Below, in pieces: positions 9,528 to 17,775 of a stretch of 64,000 nt of DNA (its first letter is position 1; every line of letters begins with the position of its first letter). The translations under genes and the position numbers were made by a program. The DNA lies in assembly GCF_002423035.1 (NCBI RefSeq), contig NZ_DIUM01000135.1, forward strand, positions 68,043 through 132,042, in the 5' to 3' direction. The notes under the pieces were generated by a model. It did no database searches and was not told the DNA's origin. It saw only the letters and a list, made by a program, of their open reading frames with translations. This DNA comes from Thiocapsa sp. UBA6158. Lineage in GTDB: Bacteria; Pseudomonadota; Gammaproteobacteria; Chromatiales; Chromatiaceae.

Positions 9528-9623
9528 ACCGGCACACTCGTCAACCGGTGTCTTCATCCCTTTCCGGATCGATTCGCGCATACCGGGGACAGATAGCAGA
9601 AACAGTGACTCACGCGGTGTAAG
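9528..9623 (-). pseudogene. C-terminal fragment of a YefM/Phd antitoxin
   Basis: About 32 codons reading RESLFLLSVPGMRESIRKGM then TPVDECA, the typical C-terminal end of YefM-like antitoxins (ETLYLLSVPGMRESI type). It runs in frame into the broken AAA-ATPase-like gene exactly where that gene's P-loop should be. Together with the scrap at 1844-2122 this is a second junction between a TA gene and this AAA family. Confidence 0.55.
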
Positions 9624-9771
9624 CTGGTGTTTGCTTGCCTGAGCGGTCTCCCCGTGGGCTTTGCCGTTTTCCAGGGACAATGGCCTCCACGCATACTCGG
9701 CTCGGCGCAGATAATCCCATGCAAATTACTGAAAGAATAATGGTTTGTTGGATGCGTCAGGGTGCTTGCAT

Positions 9772-10136
9772 CTAACCCCCTCGGCGTCGGGCAAGATTGT
9801 ACGAGCCCATGACCGGAAGAAAATCCAGATCGGCCTGAAGGACATCGACCTCCAGGCGCACGCCGCCACCGAAGACCAGGGGCAGCACCCGATCACTGCG
9901 CGGCGGCTCGAGGGCTTGGCTGAACGCCACCGGCAGCAAGCGCAACGGCGCCTCGGCGCGGGATCGCGCCTGCCCGCCGCCGGCTTGGTGCTCCCGGCCG
10001 AAGACGGCCCGCCAGCGCGACAGACTCCCGGTCGAAATGCCGTGGCGTTCGCAGTACAGTGCCTGCGTCAGACCACTGCCCGGCCAGCCCCGGATCAATT
10101 CCCGCCACTGCTCGCGACTGCGCCGCTGCTCCACCA
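9772..10136 (-). mobile_element. IS66-family accessory protein TnpA, remnant
   Basis: From an ATG at 10136 the frame reads MVEQRRSREQWRELIRGW, then GLTQALYCERHGISTGSLSRW, the helix-turn-helix start of IS66 TnpA. A diverged C-terminal end follows (LPLVFGGGVRLEV). No tnpB or tnpC is nearby and no IS66 ends were found, so this is an isolated remnant. It abuts a fragment of a different transposase on the other strand. Confidence 0.7.
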
Positions 10137-10159
10137 TGCTGCTTTCCCTCGGTGCGTTG

Positions 10160-10343
10160 AACATGGCGACGGCAAGGCGCGCTACGCCAAGCGCAAGGCC
10201 AGGGTCGAGGCCGTCTTCGGCATCATCAAGCAGGTATAGGGCTTCCGCCAATTCCTGCTGCGCGGCCTGAGTGCGGTGCAGGGCGAATGGCACCGGTGTG
10301 TCCGGGGTGGAATCTCAAGCGCCTTTTTGTGCTTAAAGGATGA
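10160..10343 (+). mobile_element. C-terminal fragment of an IS1182-type transposase (pseudogene)
   Basis: The frame reads RYAKRKARVEAVFGIIKQV, a TAG stop, GFRQFLLRGLSAVQGEWHRV, and then after a one-base shift GWNLKRLFVLKG and TGA. This is the usual end of IS1182/IS1380-like DDE transposases (VEPVFGIIK, FRQFLLRGL, WNLKRLF). One nonsense codon and one frameshift show it is dead. The rest of the element is absent. Confidence 0.7.
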
Positions 10344-10482
10344 AAAAGAGGGAAAATAGTGCTTTTTCGTGAAATATACCGACATTTTCGATGTTTCACG
10401 CCCCGCTGCCTATCTTATTTTGGCAATGCAGGCTGTCGCAACCCAATCCGGAACCTAACTCGGACAGGCTAGCGCCTAAACG

Positions 10483-12483
10483 TCAGTGCCCAGCGACCCT
10501 GATCCGGTTGCGCCCCGCCGCCTTAGCCTGGTAGAGTGCATCATCGGCGCGGTCGAGCCAGGCATCGGCGCTTTCGGGGGGATGGAATTGCGCCACGCCG
10601 AAGCTGGAGGTGACCTGGCCGACCCCGGGGAAGGGTTCCGCGGCGATCAGTGCACGCAGCTTCTCCGCCAGGTGCTGGGCCTGGGCAGCGTCGCAATGGG
10701 GCAGCATGACGACGAACTCCTCGCCACCCCAGCGGGCCAAGATATCGACATCGCGCAGGTGATCGCGCACCCGATGACTGAGGCCGATCAGCACCTGGTC
10801 GCCCACCAGGTGGCCATGGGTATCGTTGACCGCCTTGAAGTGGTCGATATCGAGCAATAACAACGACAAAGGCTCGCCGTAGCGCCCGGCGCGCTGGATC
10901 TCCGCCGCCACGACCTGCTCGAAGTGACGCCGGTTCCAGACCCCGGTGAGGGTGTCGGTGGTGGCGAGACGTTGGAGCTCGGCGTTGGCGGCCTGAAGCG
11001 CCTGGTTGGCCTGTTCAGTGAGGTCCCGCGCCTGGCGCAATTCAAGCTCATGACGTTTGCGCTCGCTGATGTCACGCGAGACCCCCAAAAGCTGGCGTAA
11101 AGTCCCGTCGGTATCCTGCTGCGGGTAGACCATGACATCGCCCCAGACGGTCGAGCCATCCCGACAGCGATATTCCAGTTCACCCCGGAAGGGCTCCAAG
11201 GGGAGATTGGACCTGGCCCGGGTCTGTACGTCCTGGAAATAACGGCGGTAGTTGGCCAGTGAGGCCGGGGTGAGAACCTCCTCCGGTGCCTGGCGGAGGG
11301 CCTCGGCCGGGGTGAAGCCCCGCAGCTTCTCGACGACGGGACTGACATAGGACAGGGTGCCGTCAGGCTCGAGGGTCCAGATGACATCCAAGGCGTTCTC
11401 GGCCAGCAGCCGGTGCCGCTCTTCACTGAGGCGCAACTGCTCCTCGACCAGTTGGCGGTCGGTGATGTCGCGGATCAGCATGATGTATTCACCATCGTCC
11501 GCGGTTGGCTCCCCTAGTCGGGCGATCGACAGCTCGTACCAGGTCGGTCCCTGAGGTGTGGGCAACGAATAGCTGGCACCCCGATGATAGCCCTTGCGCT
11601 CCGCCTCCTCCAAGGCGGCGAGAACCACCCGTGCAGCCTCCGGGGGCAGGAACAGTCGACCCGGGTCCGCCGAGTGACAGTCCCGGATCCGCCCCTCGCG
11701 ATCCACACGCAACAGCAGATCCGGCAGGGTGTTGATCGTGGCCTCCAGGCGCGCCTTGGCCGCGCGCAACTCGCCTTCGATGCGCTCACGCTCGCGGACA
11801 TCCTCCTCCAGCGCTTCGCGGGTCCGCCGCAGGTCGTACTCGAGCCGCTGGATGTTCATGACCACCTGACTCAGGGTGACTAGGATCGAGGTCAGGATCA
11901 GCAGCAGGATCCACTCGCTCTGATACGCGGGAGAGGTCAGGTAATCGGGCAGTGGGGGCGCCAGGATGCCGACATAGATCGCCCGCATCAGACCAAACAG
12001 GGTCAGCACCGCCCAGATGCCCGCCTGCCAGCGATCGAATGAGCCAAAATAGGGCGGGCGCCGGGTCAAGAGCGCCAGGCACAACCGCGACGACCAGATC
12101 GCGATCAAGAACATGCCGACCCCGACACGGGCGTTTCGACTGGGCTCGACATAGGTGAACCAGAAAAACGCAACGAGGAAGATCAGGGAGCCGGCGACAT
12201 CCCAGCGGACACGGACCGGTTGGCCGCGAAAGATCAGGGTCCCGCGCAGATAGAGGATGAGCTCGGCAAAGAGCAGATAGTTGGCCAGGACGATGGTCAG
12301 CCAGGGGGGGAATTGATCCCGCGGCAACAGGAAGAGCGCCGCCGAAAGCGCCCGGCATACCGAACCGGCCAGCCAATAGCCGAAGCCGGGATAGGTGCGA
12401 CGTGTCCAGAAGACCATAGCCATGCTGAAGCTGACCGCCAGGGCGACCACCAGACCGGCGATGATCAGGGTTTTCGTGTCCAT
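10483..12483 (-). CDS. Membrane diguanylate cyclase with two PAS domains
   Basis: Makes the second messenger cyclic di-GMP. Six to seven N-terminal membrane helices (from TLIIAGLVVALAVSFSMAM onward) form an uncharacterised sensor. A coiled coil (RRTREALEEDVRERERIEGE) and two PAS/PAC modules follow (RLEATINTLPDLLLRVDREG; RHRLLAENALDVIWTLEPDG, each ending in DITDRQ or DISERK). The GGDEF domain has TTDTLTGVWNRRHFE and the active loop RWGGEEFVVMLP, so it should be catalytic. No EAL domain. The ATG at 12483 has a ribosome site (GGAG) and gives about 666 residues; the longer frame to 12564 adds non-conserved sequence. Flanked by remnants, with no operon partner. Confidence 0.9.
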   Translation of the reverse strand: MDTKTLIIAGLVVALAVSFSMAMVFWTRRTYPGFGYWLAGSVCRALSAALFLLPRDQFPPWLTIVLANYLLFAELILYLRGTLIFRGQPVRVRWDVAGSLIFLVAFFWFTYVEPSRNARVGVGMFLIAIWSSRLCLALLTRRPPYFGSFDRWQAGIWAVLTLFGLMRAIYVGILAPPLPDYLTSPAYQSEWILLLILTSILVTLSQVVMNIQRLEYDLRRTREALEEDVRERERIEGELRAAKARLEATINTLPDLLLRVDREGRIRDCHSADPGRLFLPPEAARVVLAALEEAERKGYHRGASYSLPTPQGPTWYELSIARLGEPTADDGEYIMLIRDITDRQLVEEQLRLSEERHRLLAENALDVIWTLEPDGTLSYVSPVVEKLRGFTPAEALRQAPEEVLTPASLANYRRYFQDVQTRARSNLPLEPFRGELEYRCRDGSTVWGDVMVYPQQDTDGTLRQLLGVSRDISERKRHELELRQARDLTEQANQALQAANAELQRLATTDTLTGVWNRRHFEQVVAAEIQRAGRYGEPLSLLLLDIDHFKAVNDTHGHLVGDQVLIGLSHRVRDHLRDVDILARWGGEEFVVMLPHCDAAQAQHLAEKLRALIAAEPFPGVGQVTSSFGVAQFHPPESADAWLDRADDALYQAKAAGRNRIRVAGH

Positions 12484-12810
12484 TCCACTCCAGGTCTGCC
12501 ACAGGGCCGGATCGCATCGCCGCTGTTGTTTCGCACCCTGATCCGCGAACCAGCAGCTGGCCATTGAGGCATCATTCCACCGGTGATCCAGTCCGAGGGA
12601 GCGCGGTGCTCGGCCGTCTCAGTCGTGCCACTGGTGCGCCGTTGCGGCGCCGATACGGCAGAATGGGCAGACCCCCCGTCACAGAGAGGCCCGCCACGGG
12701 GACAACCGTGCGGGCCGTAGGCCGGTGCAACAGCGTTTCGAGTGTCATCTCACCGGCGCGGGTTACATTAAGCAAAAAGGCTGGTTGAGCGCAACGCCTC
12801 CGCGCCGAGG
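12484..12810. other. 327-base stretch with no recognisable gene
   Basis: Upstream region of the diguanylate cyclase, presumably holding its promoter. Short open frames on both strands show no family features. I see no repeat or clear hairpin. Confidence 0.4.
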
Positions 12811-12996
12811 AGCCGACCAAGGCCGCGGAGAGGCTGTACGACGACCTGATTCAGTCACGTCTGCAGACGCTGCAGATGCTCGGTCGCGCCGCCGAGTTCA
12901 AAGACAACGAGACCGGCCTGCAGATCATCCGCATGCGCGTTTCTCGATATCATGCCGGAGATCCTCGCGATCCGGGAGCAATGGCGGGAATACTGA
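12811..12996 (+). pseudogene. Internally deleted HD-GYP response-regulator remnant
   Basis: Two short pieces of an RpfG-type HD-GYP protein. One frame reads LYDDLIQSRLQTLQ then LGRAAEFKDNETGLQIIRM, the conserved start of the HD-GYP domain (GRAAEYRDNETGLH type). About 30 bases on, in another frame, comes FLDIMPEILAIREQWREY and TGA, the usual C-terminal end. Everything between, including the HD and GYP motifs, is deleted. c-di-GMP phosphodiesterase activity is lost. Confidence 0.6.
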
Positions 12997-13071
12997 TGAC
13001 GGCTGCAGCAGCGAGGGCTGTCGACATCCACTCGTACTCTTGGGTCTTGTCCCGTTCTGCCGATGCCCGCC

Positions 13072-13209
13072 CATGTCGATTCCGGTGCAAGGCGAATCCT
13101 GCTGCCGATGGCCGGCGTCCGGGACATCCCCGGGGAGCTGTTCGCCAAGTTCCAAACGTCTTTCTATGCGGACCCGGTCGATGCGGTATTCAAGGCGTTG
13201 GGAGTCGAG
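13072..13209 (+). pseudogene. C-terminal fragment of a BrxL-like (BREX Lon-like) protein
   Basis: The frame VDSGARRILLPMAGVRDIPG, ELFAKFQTSFY, ADPVDAVFKALGVE resembles from memory the conserved last about 45 residues of BrxL, the Lon-like protein of BREX phage-defence systems. There is no start, no ATPase domain and no other BREX gene around it. Most likely a leftover of a lost defence island. A homology search would settle the family. Confidence 0.5.
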
Positions 13210-13256
13210 TCGGCAGGTTTCCCGGCACGTGGAGGCCGCGCGGACGCCGTCCTCGC

Positions 13257-13676
13257 TCAATCCTTGCCGATCACCGTCCGGGTCTTTTCGCGCGGCCGGT
13301 TGATCTCAGGCGGAAGCGCGCCCCGGATCGTCGCATTCCGTTCCTCGATCAGCCATTTCTGGTAAATGAGCGAGGTGTTTGTCCGCGGCTGCTGCCCTTT
13401 GGTTGGTTCTCTCGATCGCTGCCGATCGAGCCGGGTTGCCGGAGGTTGCGCCGTCGGGGACGGGCTCAGGTCGAATCCCTGATTGAGTGCGGTGCTCGCC
13501 GGTTTGCCGGCGGTGTCCAGCATCTCCCCGGCTGTATCGAGAGGGCAGGCGACGTCGCTGAAGGACACCTTCCCGTCCTTGCTTGTGCACTTGTGTATTT
13601 CAGCTGCTGTCGGTAGCGAGAAACCACAAACGGCAATGGCGAGAATGACGAGGCAATCTTTGCAGCGTCGCGGCAT
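13257..13676 (-). CDS. Exported DUF4124-domain protein
   Basis: Small envelope protein of unknown function. A signal peptide (CLVILAIAVCGFSLPTAA) is followed by the DUF4124 motif EIHKCTSKDGKVSFSDVACP and a Pro/Arg/Ser-rich tail; a conserved end WLIEERNATIRGAL is visible. The ATG near 13676 (MPRRCKDCL) precedes the signal peptide; a TTG eight codons earlier is the only alternative. It stands alone between remnants and a cupin gene. Confidence 0.75.
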   Translation of the reverse strand: MPRRCKDCLVILAIAVCGFSLPTAAEIHKCTSKDGKVSFSDVACPLDTAGEMLDTAGKPASTALNQGFDLSPSPTAQPPATRLDRQRSREPTKGQQPRTNTSLIYQKWLIEERNATIRGALPPEINRPREKTRTVIGKD

Positions 13677-13715
13677 TTCCTGACTCCTGGTGTGCAATGA
13701 CGCGTTCCGGCCGCC

Positions 13716-14111
13716 CTATTCACTCCCGGCCGGGTGATAGAGCTGCAGGGTTTCCTGCTCGTTGGCGTTGTTTCGCGCCACGATGGCGAGCGCAGGCTCG
13801 GTTTCGCTTAGGTTCCGGGGTTGATGGGGTACTCCCGCCGGGATAAAGATGAAGTCGCCTTCGTCGTTGATCACCGAGTCTCGGAGATTCTCGCCGTAGC
13901 GTGTCTCGACGCGGCCCTTGAGCAGATAGATGGCGGTTTCGAACCCCAGGTGCAGGTGGGGCTCGGCCTCGCCTGCGGGCGGGATGACCACCAGGTTCAT
14001 CGAGATCCCCGCAGCGCCGGCCGTGGCCTCGGAGATGCCTACGAAGTTGGGCAGCCGCTGCAGCGTGTCGGCGGGACGCTCGGGGCGGACCGTCACGATC
14101 TTTGCGTTCAT
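13716..14111 (-). CDS. Cupin-domain protein
   Basis: Single-domain cupin (about 131 residues). Motif 1 with metal ligands reads EPHLHLGFETAIYLLKGRVE; motif 2 reads GDFIFIPAGVPHQPRNLSE, with the conserved Pro and His. The metal is probably Fe or Mn, as in the family; the substrate cannot be told. The start at 14111 has a weak ribosome site (CCAGGTC). Upstream in-frame sequence to 14213 is not conserved-looking. Confidence 0.8.
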   Translation of the reverse strand: MNAKIVTVRPERPADTLQRLPNFVGISEATAGAAGISMNLVVIPPAGEAEPHLHLGFETAIYLLKGRVETRYGENLRDSVINDEGDFIFIPAGVPHQPRNLSETEPALAIVARNNANEQETLQLYHPAGSE

Positions 14112-14452
14112 GACCTGGGCTCTCCGGTTCGCTGACGTCTCTCCGATCATGGGGGTCGCGACCCGCCGGGAGAAGGCGCGCGGGTCGCAACGGATCATCG
14201 AGCGCAGGGCCACTGCCTGTGCCTTCTACCAAGCAGGCTTATCGGTCGGCCGGTCATGGAGCCGGTGGCAAGCGACCTGCCTTCGCGCGTACTACACTCA
14301 AGCGATTGCGACTACCGGGCGGCACGGTAGGATGAACGATCGCATTCAGTCCGCGATCGTTCGGGCAATCGCCGAGCCGCGATCGGCCGAGATCAGGCCC
14401 GACGCGATCGGACGGCCGCGTCATCGGCCTCCAAGAAAAAACGACGACAGGA
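14112..14452. other. 341-base stretch with no recognisable gene
   Basis: Lies between the divergent cupin gene and the glpK remnant. It should hold the cupin promoter. Open frames here have no family features and no clear repeat was seen. Confidence 0.4.
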
Positions 14453-14563
14453 ATGGATGTGCGCTATCACCCGCGCTTCGACGCGGCCAAGCGTGAGCGT
14501 CTGTTCAAGCGCTGGCACAAGGCCGTCGAACTTTCCAAAGGCTGGGCCCTTGATGAGGATTGA
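14453..14563 (+). pseudogene. Probable C-terminal remnant of glycerol kinase
   Basis: A 36-codon frame reading MDVRYHPRFDAAKRERLFKR then WHKAVELSKGWALDED and TGA. It resembles the end of GlpK (F.P ... W.KAVERA..W). It sits directly before glpD, the usual genetic neighbour of glpK, and its stop overlaps the first possible glpD start. The rest of glpK is absent. It could instead be a short standalone gene. Confidence 0.45.
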
Positions 14564-14567
14564 TGCC

Positions 14568-16808
14568 ATGACGCTGCGCGTCAGCAACATCGCCAAGCTG
14601 CGAGAAGGTGTGGTCTATGACGCACTGATCATCGGCGGCGGCATCAACGGGGCGGTGTCTGCCGCCGCACTGTCCGGCAAGGGCGCCCAAGTGGCCCTGA
14701 TCGACAAGCGCGATTTCGCCGGATTCACCAGTCAGCAATCGTCCAACCTGGCCTGGGGCGGGATCAAATATCTCGAAAGCGGTGATTACAGGCTCGTGCG
14801 CAAGCTGTGCCTGAGCCGCAACGAGCTGATCCGCAGTTATCCGAGCCGGGTCAAAGAGATCCGCTTCTTCGCCACGATCGATCGCGGGTTTCGCTTCTCG
14901 CCCTTCTTTCTGTGGCTTGGCACCTGGGTGTACTGGCTGTTCGGCAACGGTTTCACCCGGATCCCGCGCGTCCTCACCAAGGAGCGCATCCACCGCGAGG
15001 AGCCAGTGGTCAAGACCGACAAGGCGGCCGGCGGATTTGAATACTCCGACGCCTATCTGCACGACAACGACTCGCGCTTCGTCTTCCAGTTCGTGCGCTC
15101 GGCGATGGACCGCGGTTGTATCGCGGCGAACTATGTCGAATCGCTCGGTGCACGGCGCGACGGGGAGCTCTGGGTCACCCGTGCGCGCGATACCCAAACG
15201 GGCGAGACCTTCGAGATCCGCTCCAAGGTCTTGATCAACGCCGCCGGTCCTTTCGTCGACGATCACAATCAACTCAGCGGTGAGCAGACCGAGCATCAAC
15301 ATCTGTTCTCCAAAGGCATCCATCTGATCGTGCCGCAGATCACGCCCCATCAGCGGATCCTGACCTTCTTCGCCGACGACGGACGGCTGTTCTTCGTCAT
15401 CCCGATGGGGCTGCGCGCCTGCATCGGCACCACCGACAACCGGGTCGACACACCGCAGACCGAGGTCACCGACGCAGATCGCGACTTCGTGCTGGAGAAC
15501 ATCAACAAGAGGGTCGCGTTGGCCGCTCCGCTGACGCGCGAGGACATCATCGCCGAGCGCTGCGGGGTGCGGCCGTTGGTGGTGAAGCGCCAGGGCGGCG
15601 ACGCCGGCGTGCGCGATTGGATGCAGCTCTCGCGCAAGCACGAGATCGATGTGGATCGCACGCGTGCGCATCTGTCCATCTTCGGCGGCAAGCTCACCGA
15701 CTGCGTCAACGTCGGCAACGAGGTCGCGCGGATCGTCGCCGGGCTCGGCATCGACCTGCCGCATGCCGGGTACCGCTGGTACGGCGAGCCGCACCGCTCG
15801 GTCTACGCGGAGTACATGCACCAGGTACGCTTGATGAACTTGGACAGCTACACCTCGCCCGAGTCCATCGAGCCGCTCTCGAGTCGGCTGTGGCGGCGCT
15901 ACGACCAGCAGGCCTTCGAGCTGCTCGCCCGGATCCGCGAGGATCCGCGCCGGGCCGATGTCTTGATCAAGGGAACGGATTATCTGCGCTGCGAGATCCA
16001 GCTCGCCAAGCGTCAGGAGATGATCGTCACGCTCGAGGATTTCCTGCGCCGTCGCTCCAAGATCGCCCTGGTGGTTCCGCGTCGGCAGATCCAGGAGGCC
16101 GAGGGCCTGATGGAGGCTTGCGAGATCCTCTTCGGAGAGGCTGCACAGGCGCGATACGCTGAGTATTTCGGCGAGTCTCGAAGCGTCACGCCAGCGCAAT
16201 CCCGCCACCTGGAGTCAGTCGGATGCCGCCTGACGTCGAGTCGGCGCTCCGTGCCGAGACGCCGATCGGACCTCGGCGCTCCGCGTATCGAACGATCCGC
16301 GATGGCAGCGAGCAGTCACAACAGCGCCGCACGACCCGTTTCCGATCTCTCGACGGAGCAGGATCTACCGGCGACCACCGATCCGATCACGCTCCAGGAT
16401 AACCAGGGTGATCCCGCCGAGCACCGCCGCCGAGGCCAACACGAGACGCAGCGTGATCGGCTCGCCGAGCAGGGCGACGCCGCCGATCGCGACGATCACG
16501 GGCACACTGAGCTGAACCGTGGCCGCGCTCGTCGCCCGCAACATCGGCAGGACTCGATACCAGAGCGCATAGCCGAGTGCCGAGGTCAGGGCGCCGGAGG
16601 CAACGGCATAGCCCGCGCCGATCGCATCCAGCGAGACCTCCGTGATCATCAGCAGGCTCAACAGCGTCGTGATCGGCACGGTCAGCAGAAAGTTGCCGGC
16701 GGTGACGCGTATCGGGTCACCCGCGCCCTTGCCGCGCACCGAGTAGACACCCCAGGCCATGCCGGCGCCGATCATCATGAGCGCACCGCCCAACGGCGGT
16801 GCGGATAG
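14568..16808 (+). CDS. glpD: FAD-dependent glycerol-3-phosphate dehydrogenase with abnormal read-through tail
   Basis: Membrane-associated enzyme oxidising glycerol-3-phosphate to dihydroxyacetone phosphate with electrons going to quinone. Dinucleotide-binding motif DALIIGGGINGAVSAAALSG near the N-terminus, then SSNLAWGGIKYLESGDYRLV, GLRACIGTTDNRVDTPQTEV and LSIFGGKLTDCVNVGNEVA, all of the DAO/GlpD fold. The ATG at 14568 has GAGG ten bases upstream; the ATG at 14553 is an alternative. Family members end about where EILFGEAAQARYAEYFGES occurs (near 16180), but here the frame stays open for about 200 more codons. The last about 440 bases are antisense to the EamA gene and read as Arg/Gln/His-rich junk. 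A lost stop or a frameshift is likely. Confidence 0.85.
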   Translation: MTLRVSNIAKLREGVVYDALIIGGGINGAVSAAALSGKGAQVALIDKRDFAGFTSQQSSNLAWGGIKYLESGDYRLVRKLCLSRNELIRSYPSRVKEIRFFATIDRGFRFSPFFLWLGTWVYWLFGNGFTRIPRVLTKERIHREEPVVKTDKAAGGFEYSDAYLHDNDSRFVFQFVRSAMDRGCIAANYVESLGARRDGELWVTRARDTQTGETFEIRSKVLINAAGPFVDDHNQLSGEQTEHQHLFSKGIHLIVPQITPHQRILTFFADDGRLFFVIPMGLRACIGTTDNRVDTPQTEVTDADRDFVLENINKRVALAAPLTREDIIAERCGVRPLVVKRQGGDAGVRDWMQLSRKHEIDVDRTRAHLSIFGGKLTDCVNVGNEVARIVAGLGIDLPHAGYRWYGEPHRSVYAEYMHQVRLMNLDSYTSPESIEPLSSRLWRRYDQQAFELLARIREDPRRADVLIKGTDYLRCEIQLAKRQEMIVTLEDFLRRRSKIALVVPRRQIQEAEGLMEACEILFGEAAQARYAEYFGESRSVTPAQSRHLESVGCRLTSSRRSVPRRRSDLGAPRIERSAMAASSHNSAARPVSDLSTEQDLPATTDPITLQDNQGDPAEHRRRGQHETQRDRLAEQGDAADRDDHGHTELNRGRARRPQHRQDSIPERIAECRGQGAGGNGIARADRIQRDLRDHQQAQQRRDRHGQQKVAGGDAYRVTRALAAHRVDTPGHAGADHHERTAQRRCG

Positions 16809-17219
16809 CCCGGGCAGCAGCAGGCCGACCAGACCTGCGAAGGCAAGCGCGACACCGGCGATCTGAATGCCGTCGAGACGTTCGCCGCCCCGCAGTCCAA
16901 GTGCGATCATGGTCACTTGCACGGCGCCGAACAGAAGGAGTGCGCCGGTCGCCGCGGTCAAGCTCAGGTAGGCGAAGGAGAAGAGTGCGGCGTATGCGAA
17001 CAGGGCGAACGCCGAAGGCCAATTGCCCGCACCCGCACGTGCCTTGCCGGTCAACCACACCAGCAGCCAGAGCATCAACGCGCCCGAGATCAAGCGGATC
17101 GAGGTGAAGCTTGCCGCATCGATGGCCGTATCGCGCAGTGCCGCCCGACACAGCCAGGAGTTCGCGGCCAGAGGGATCATCGCGAACGCGGTCAGGACGA
17201 TGAGGCGGGGTTTGGTCAT
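16365..17219 (-). CDS. EamA-family (DMT) transporter
   Basis: Inner-membrane drug/metabolite exporter of the RhaT/EamA type with ten predicted helices in two EamA repeats (first around FTSIRLISGALMLWLLVWLT, second from GGALMMIGAGMAWGVYSVRG). SALGYALWYRVLPMLRATSA followed by ALLGEPITLRLVLASAAVLG is a strong family signature near the C-terminus. 284 residues, normal. The ATG at 17219 begins MTKPRLIVLTAFAM. The substrate is unknown. Its 3' half is overlapped on the other strand by the glpD read-through tail. Confidence 0.88.
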   Translation of the reverse strand: MTKPRLIVLTAFAMIPLAANSWLCRAALRDTAIDAASFTSIRLISGALMLWLLVWLTGKARAGAGNWPSAFALFAYAALFSFAYLSLTAATGALLLFGAVQVTMIALGLRGGERLDGIQIAGVALAFAGLVGLLLPGLSAPPLGGALMMIGAGMAWGVYSVRGKGAGDPIRVTAGNFLLTVPITTLLSLLMITEVSLDAIGAGYAVASGALTSALGYALWYRVLPMLRATSAATVQLSVPVIVAIGGVALLGEPITLRLVLASAAVLGGITLVILERDRIGGRR

Positions 17220-17345
17220 GGCTGGGTCGGCATCCTGGTTTAGGGGTATTGAATTGATAGGAAATAGCCTTGTTCTTGATCCCCGCGTCGGGAGCCGACA
17301 ACTCGTCACAAATCCAGTCATTTTCCGCCTTGCAGGAGCCTGTCT

Positions 17346-17645
17346 ATGCATGTCTGGTCAGTTAAGGACGCCAAAGCTCGCTTCAGCGAGTTTCTGGATG
17401 CCTGTGTGACCGATGGCCCCCAGGTGGTCACGCGACGGGGCACTGATATCGCCGTGCTAGTGCCCATCCATGAGTGGCGCCGCCTTCAGGCGGCCGCCCG
17501 CCCCTCGCTGAAGCAGCTCCTGCTGGCCGATACGGCTCGGACCGATATGCTGGTGCCGGAACGCGGCAAGGCTCGCGGAAGTCAGCCCTGGCCCTCCGGA
17601 GATCCAAAACGAAGACGCGATGATTGCAGCGATTTCCAAAGTTAA
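17346..17645 (+). CDS. Orphan Phd/YefM antitoxin
   Basis: MHVWSVKDAKARFSEFLDAC, GPQVVTRRGTDIAVLVPIHE and WRRLQ are a textbook Phd/YefM antitoxin, and LLLADTARTDMLVPERGKAR is the usual C-terminal part. The last about 22 residues differ from relatives and the frame ends just before an inverted-repeat element, with no PIN or other toxin following. The original toxin has probably been lost or displaced. Confidence 0.75.
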   Translation: MHVWSVKDAKARFSEFLDACVTDGPQVVTRRGTDIAVLVPIHEWRRLQAAARPSLKQLLLADTARTDMLVPERGKARGSQPWPSGDPKRRRDDCSDFQS

Positions 17646-17773
17646 GGGGACTTCTCCTCCTTCGGCATCGGTATTCTCAATCCAGTTCGAGTTTGGCGCG
17701 AAGCCCGGAAATGCAGACTCATCGCGACATCCGATCGCGTCCGTCGCGCGTCGCTTCCTCGGAATAAGTCCCC
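17646..17773. repeat. 128-base element with GGGGACTT...AAGTCCCC inverted ends (REPIN/MITE-like)
   Basis: GGGGACTT at 17646-17653 and AAGTCCCC at 17766-17773 are exact inverted ends, extended imperfectly inward (TCTCC / GGAAT). The element fills the gap between the orphan antitoxin and the end of hsdR. It contains no gene. It looks like a REP/REPIN-type or non-autonomous element. No second copy was noticed in the window. Confidence 0.5.
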
Positions 17774-17775
17774 TA

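Noticed and set aside
12564..13303. Several 70-190 codon frames as new genes
   Set aside because: Only the HD-GYP and BrxL-like segments look like real protein; the surrounding frames differ in each reading and have no start sites.
14505..16208. 567-codon minus-strand frame
   Set aside because: Antisense to glpD; His/Asp/Leu-rich peptide without domains.
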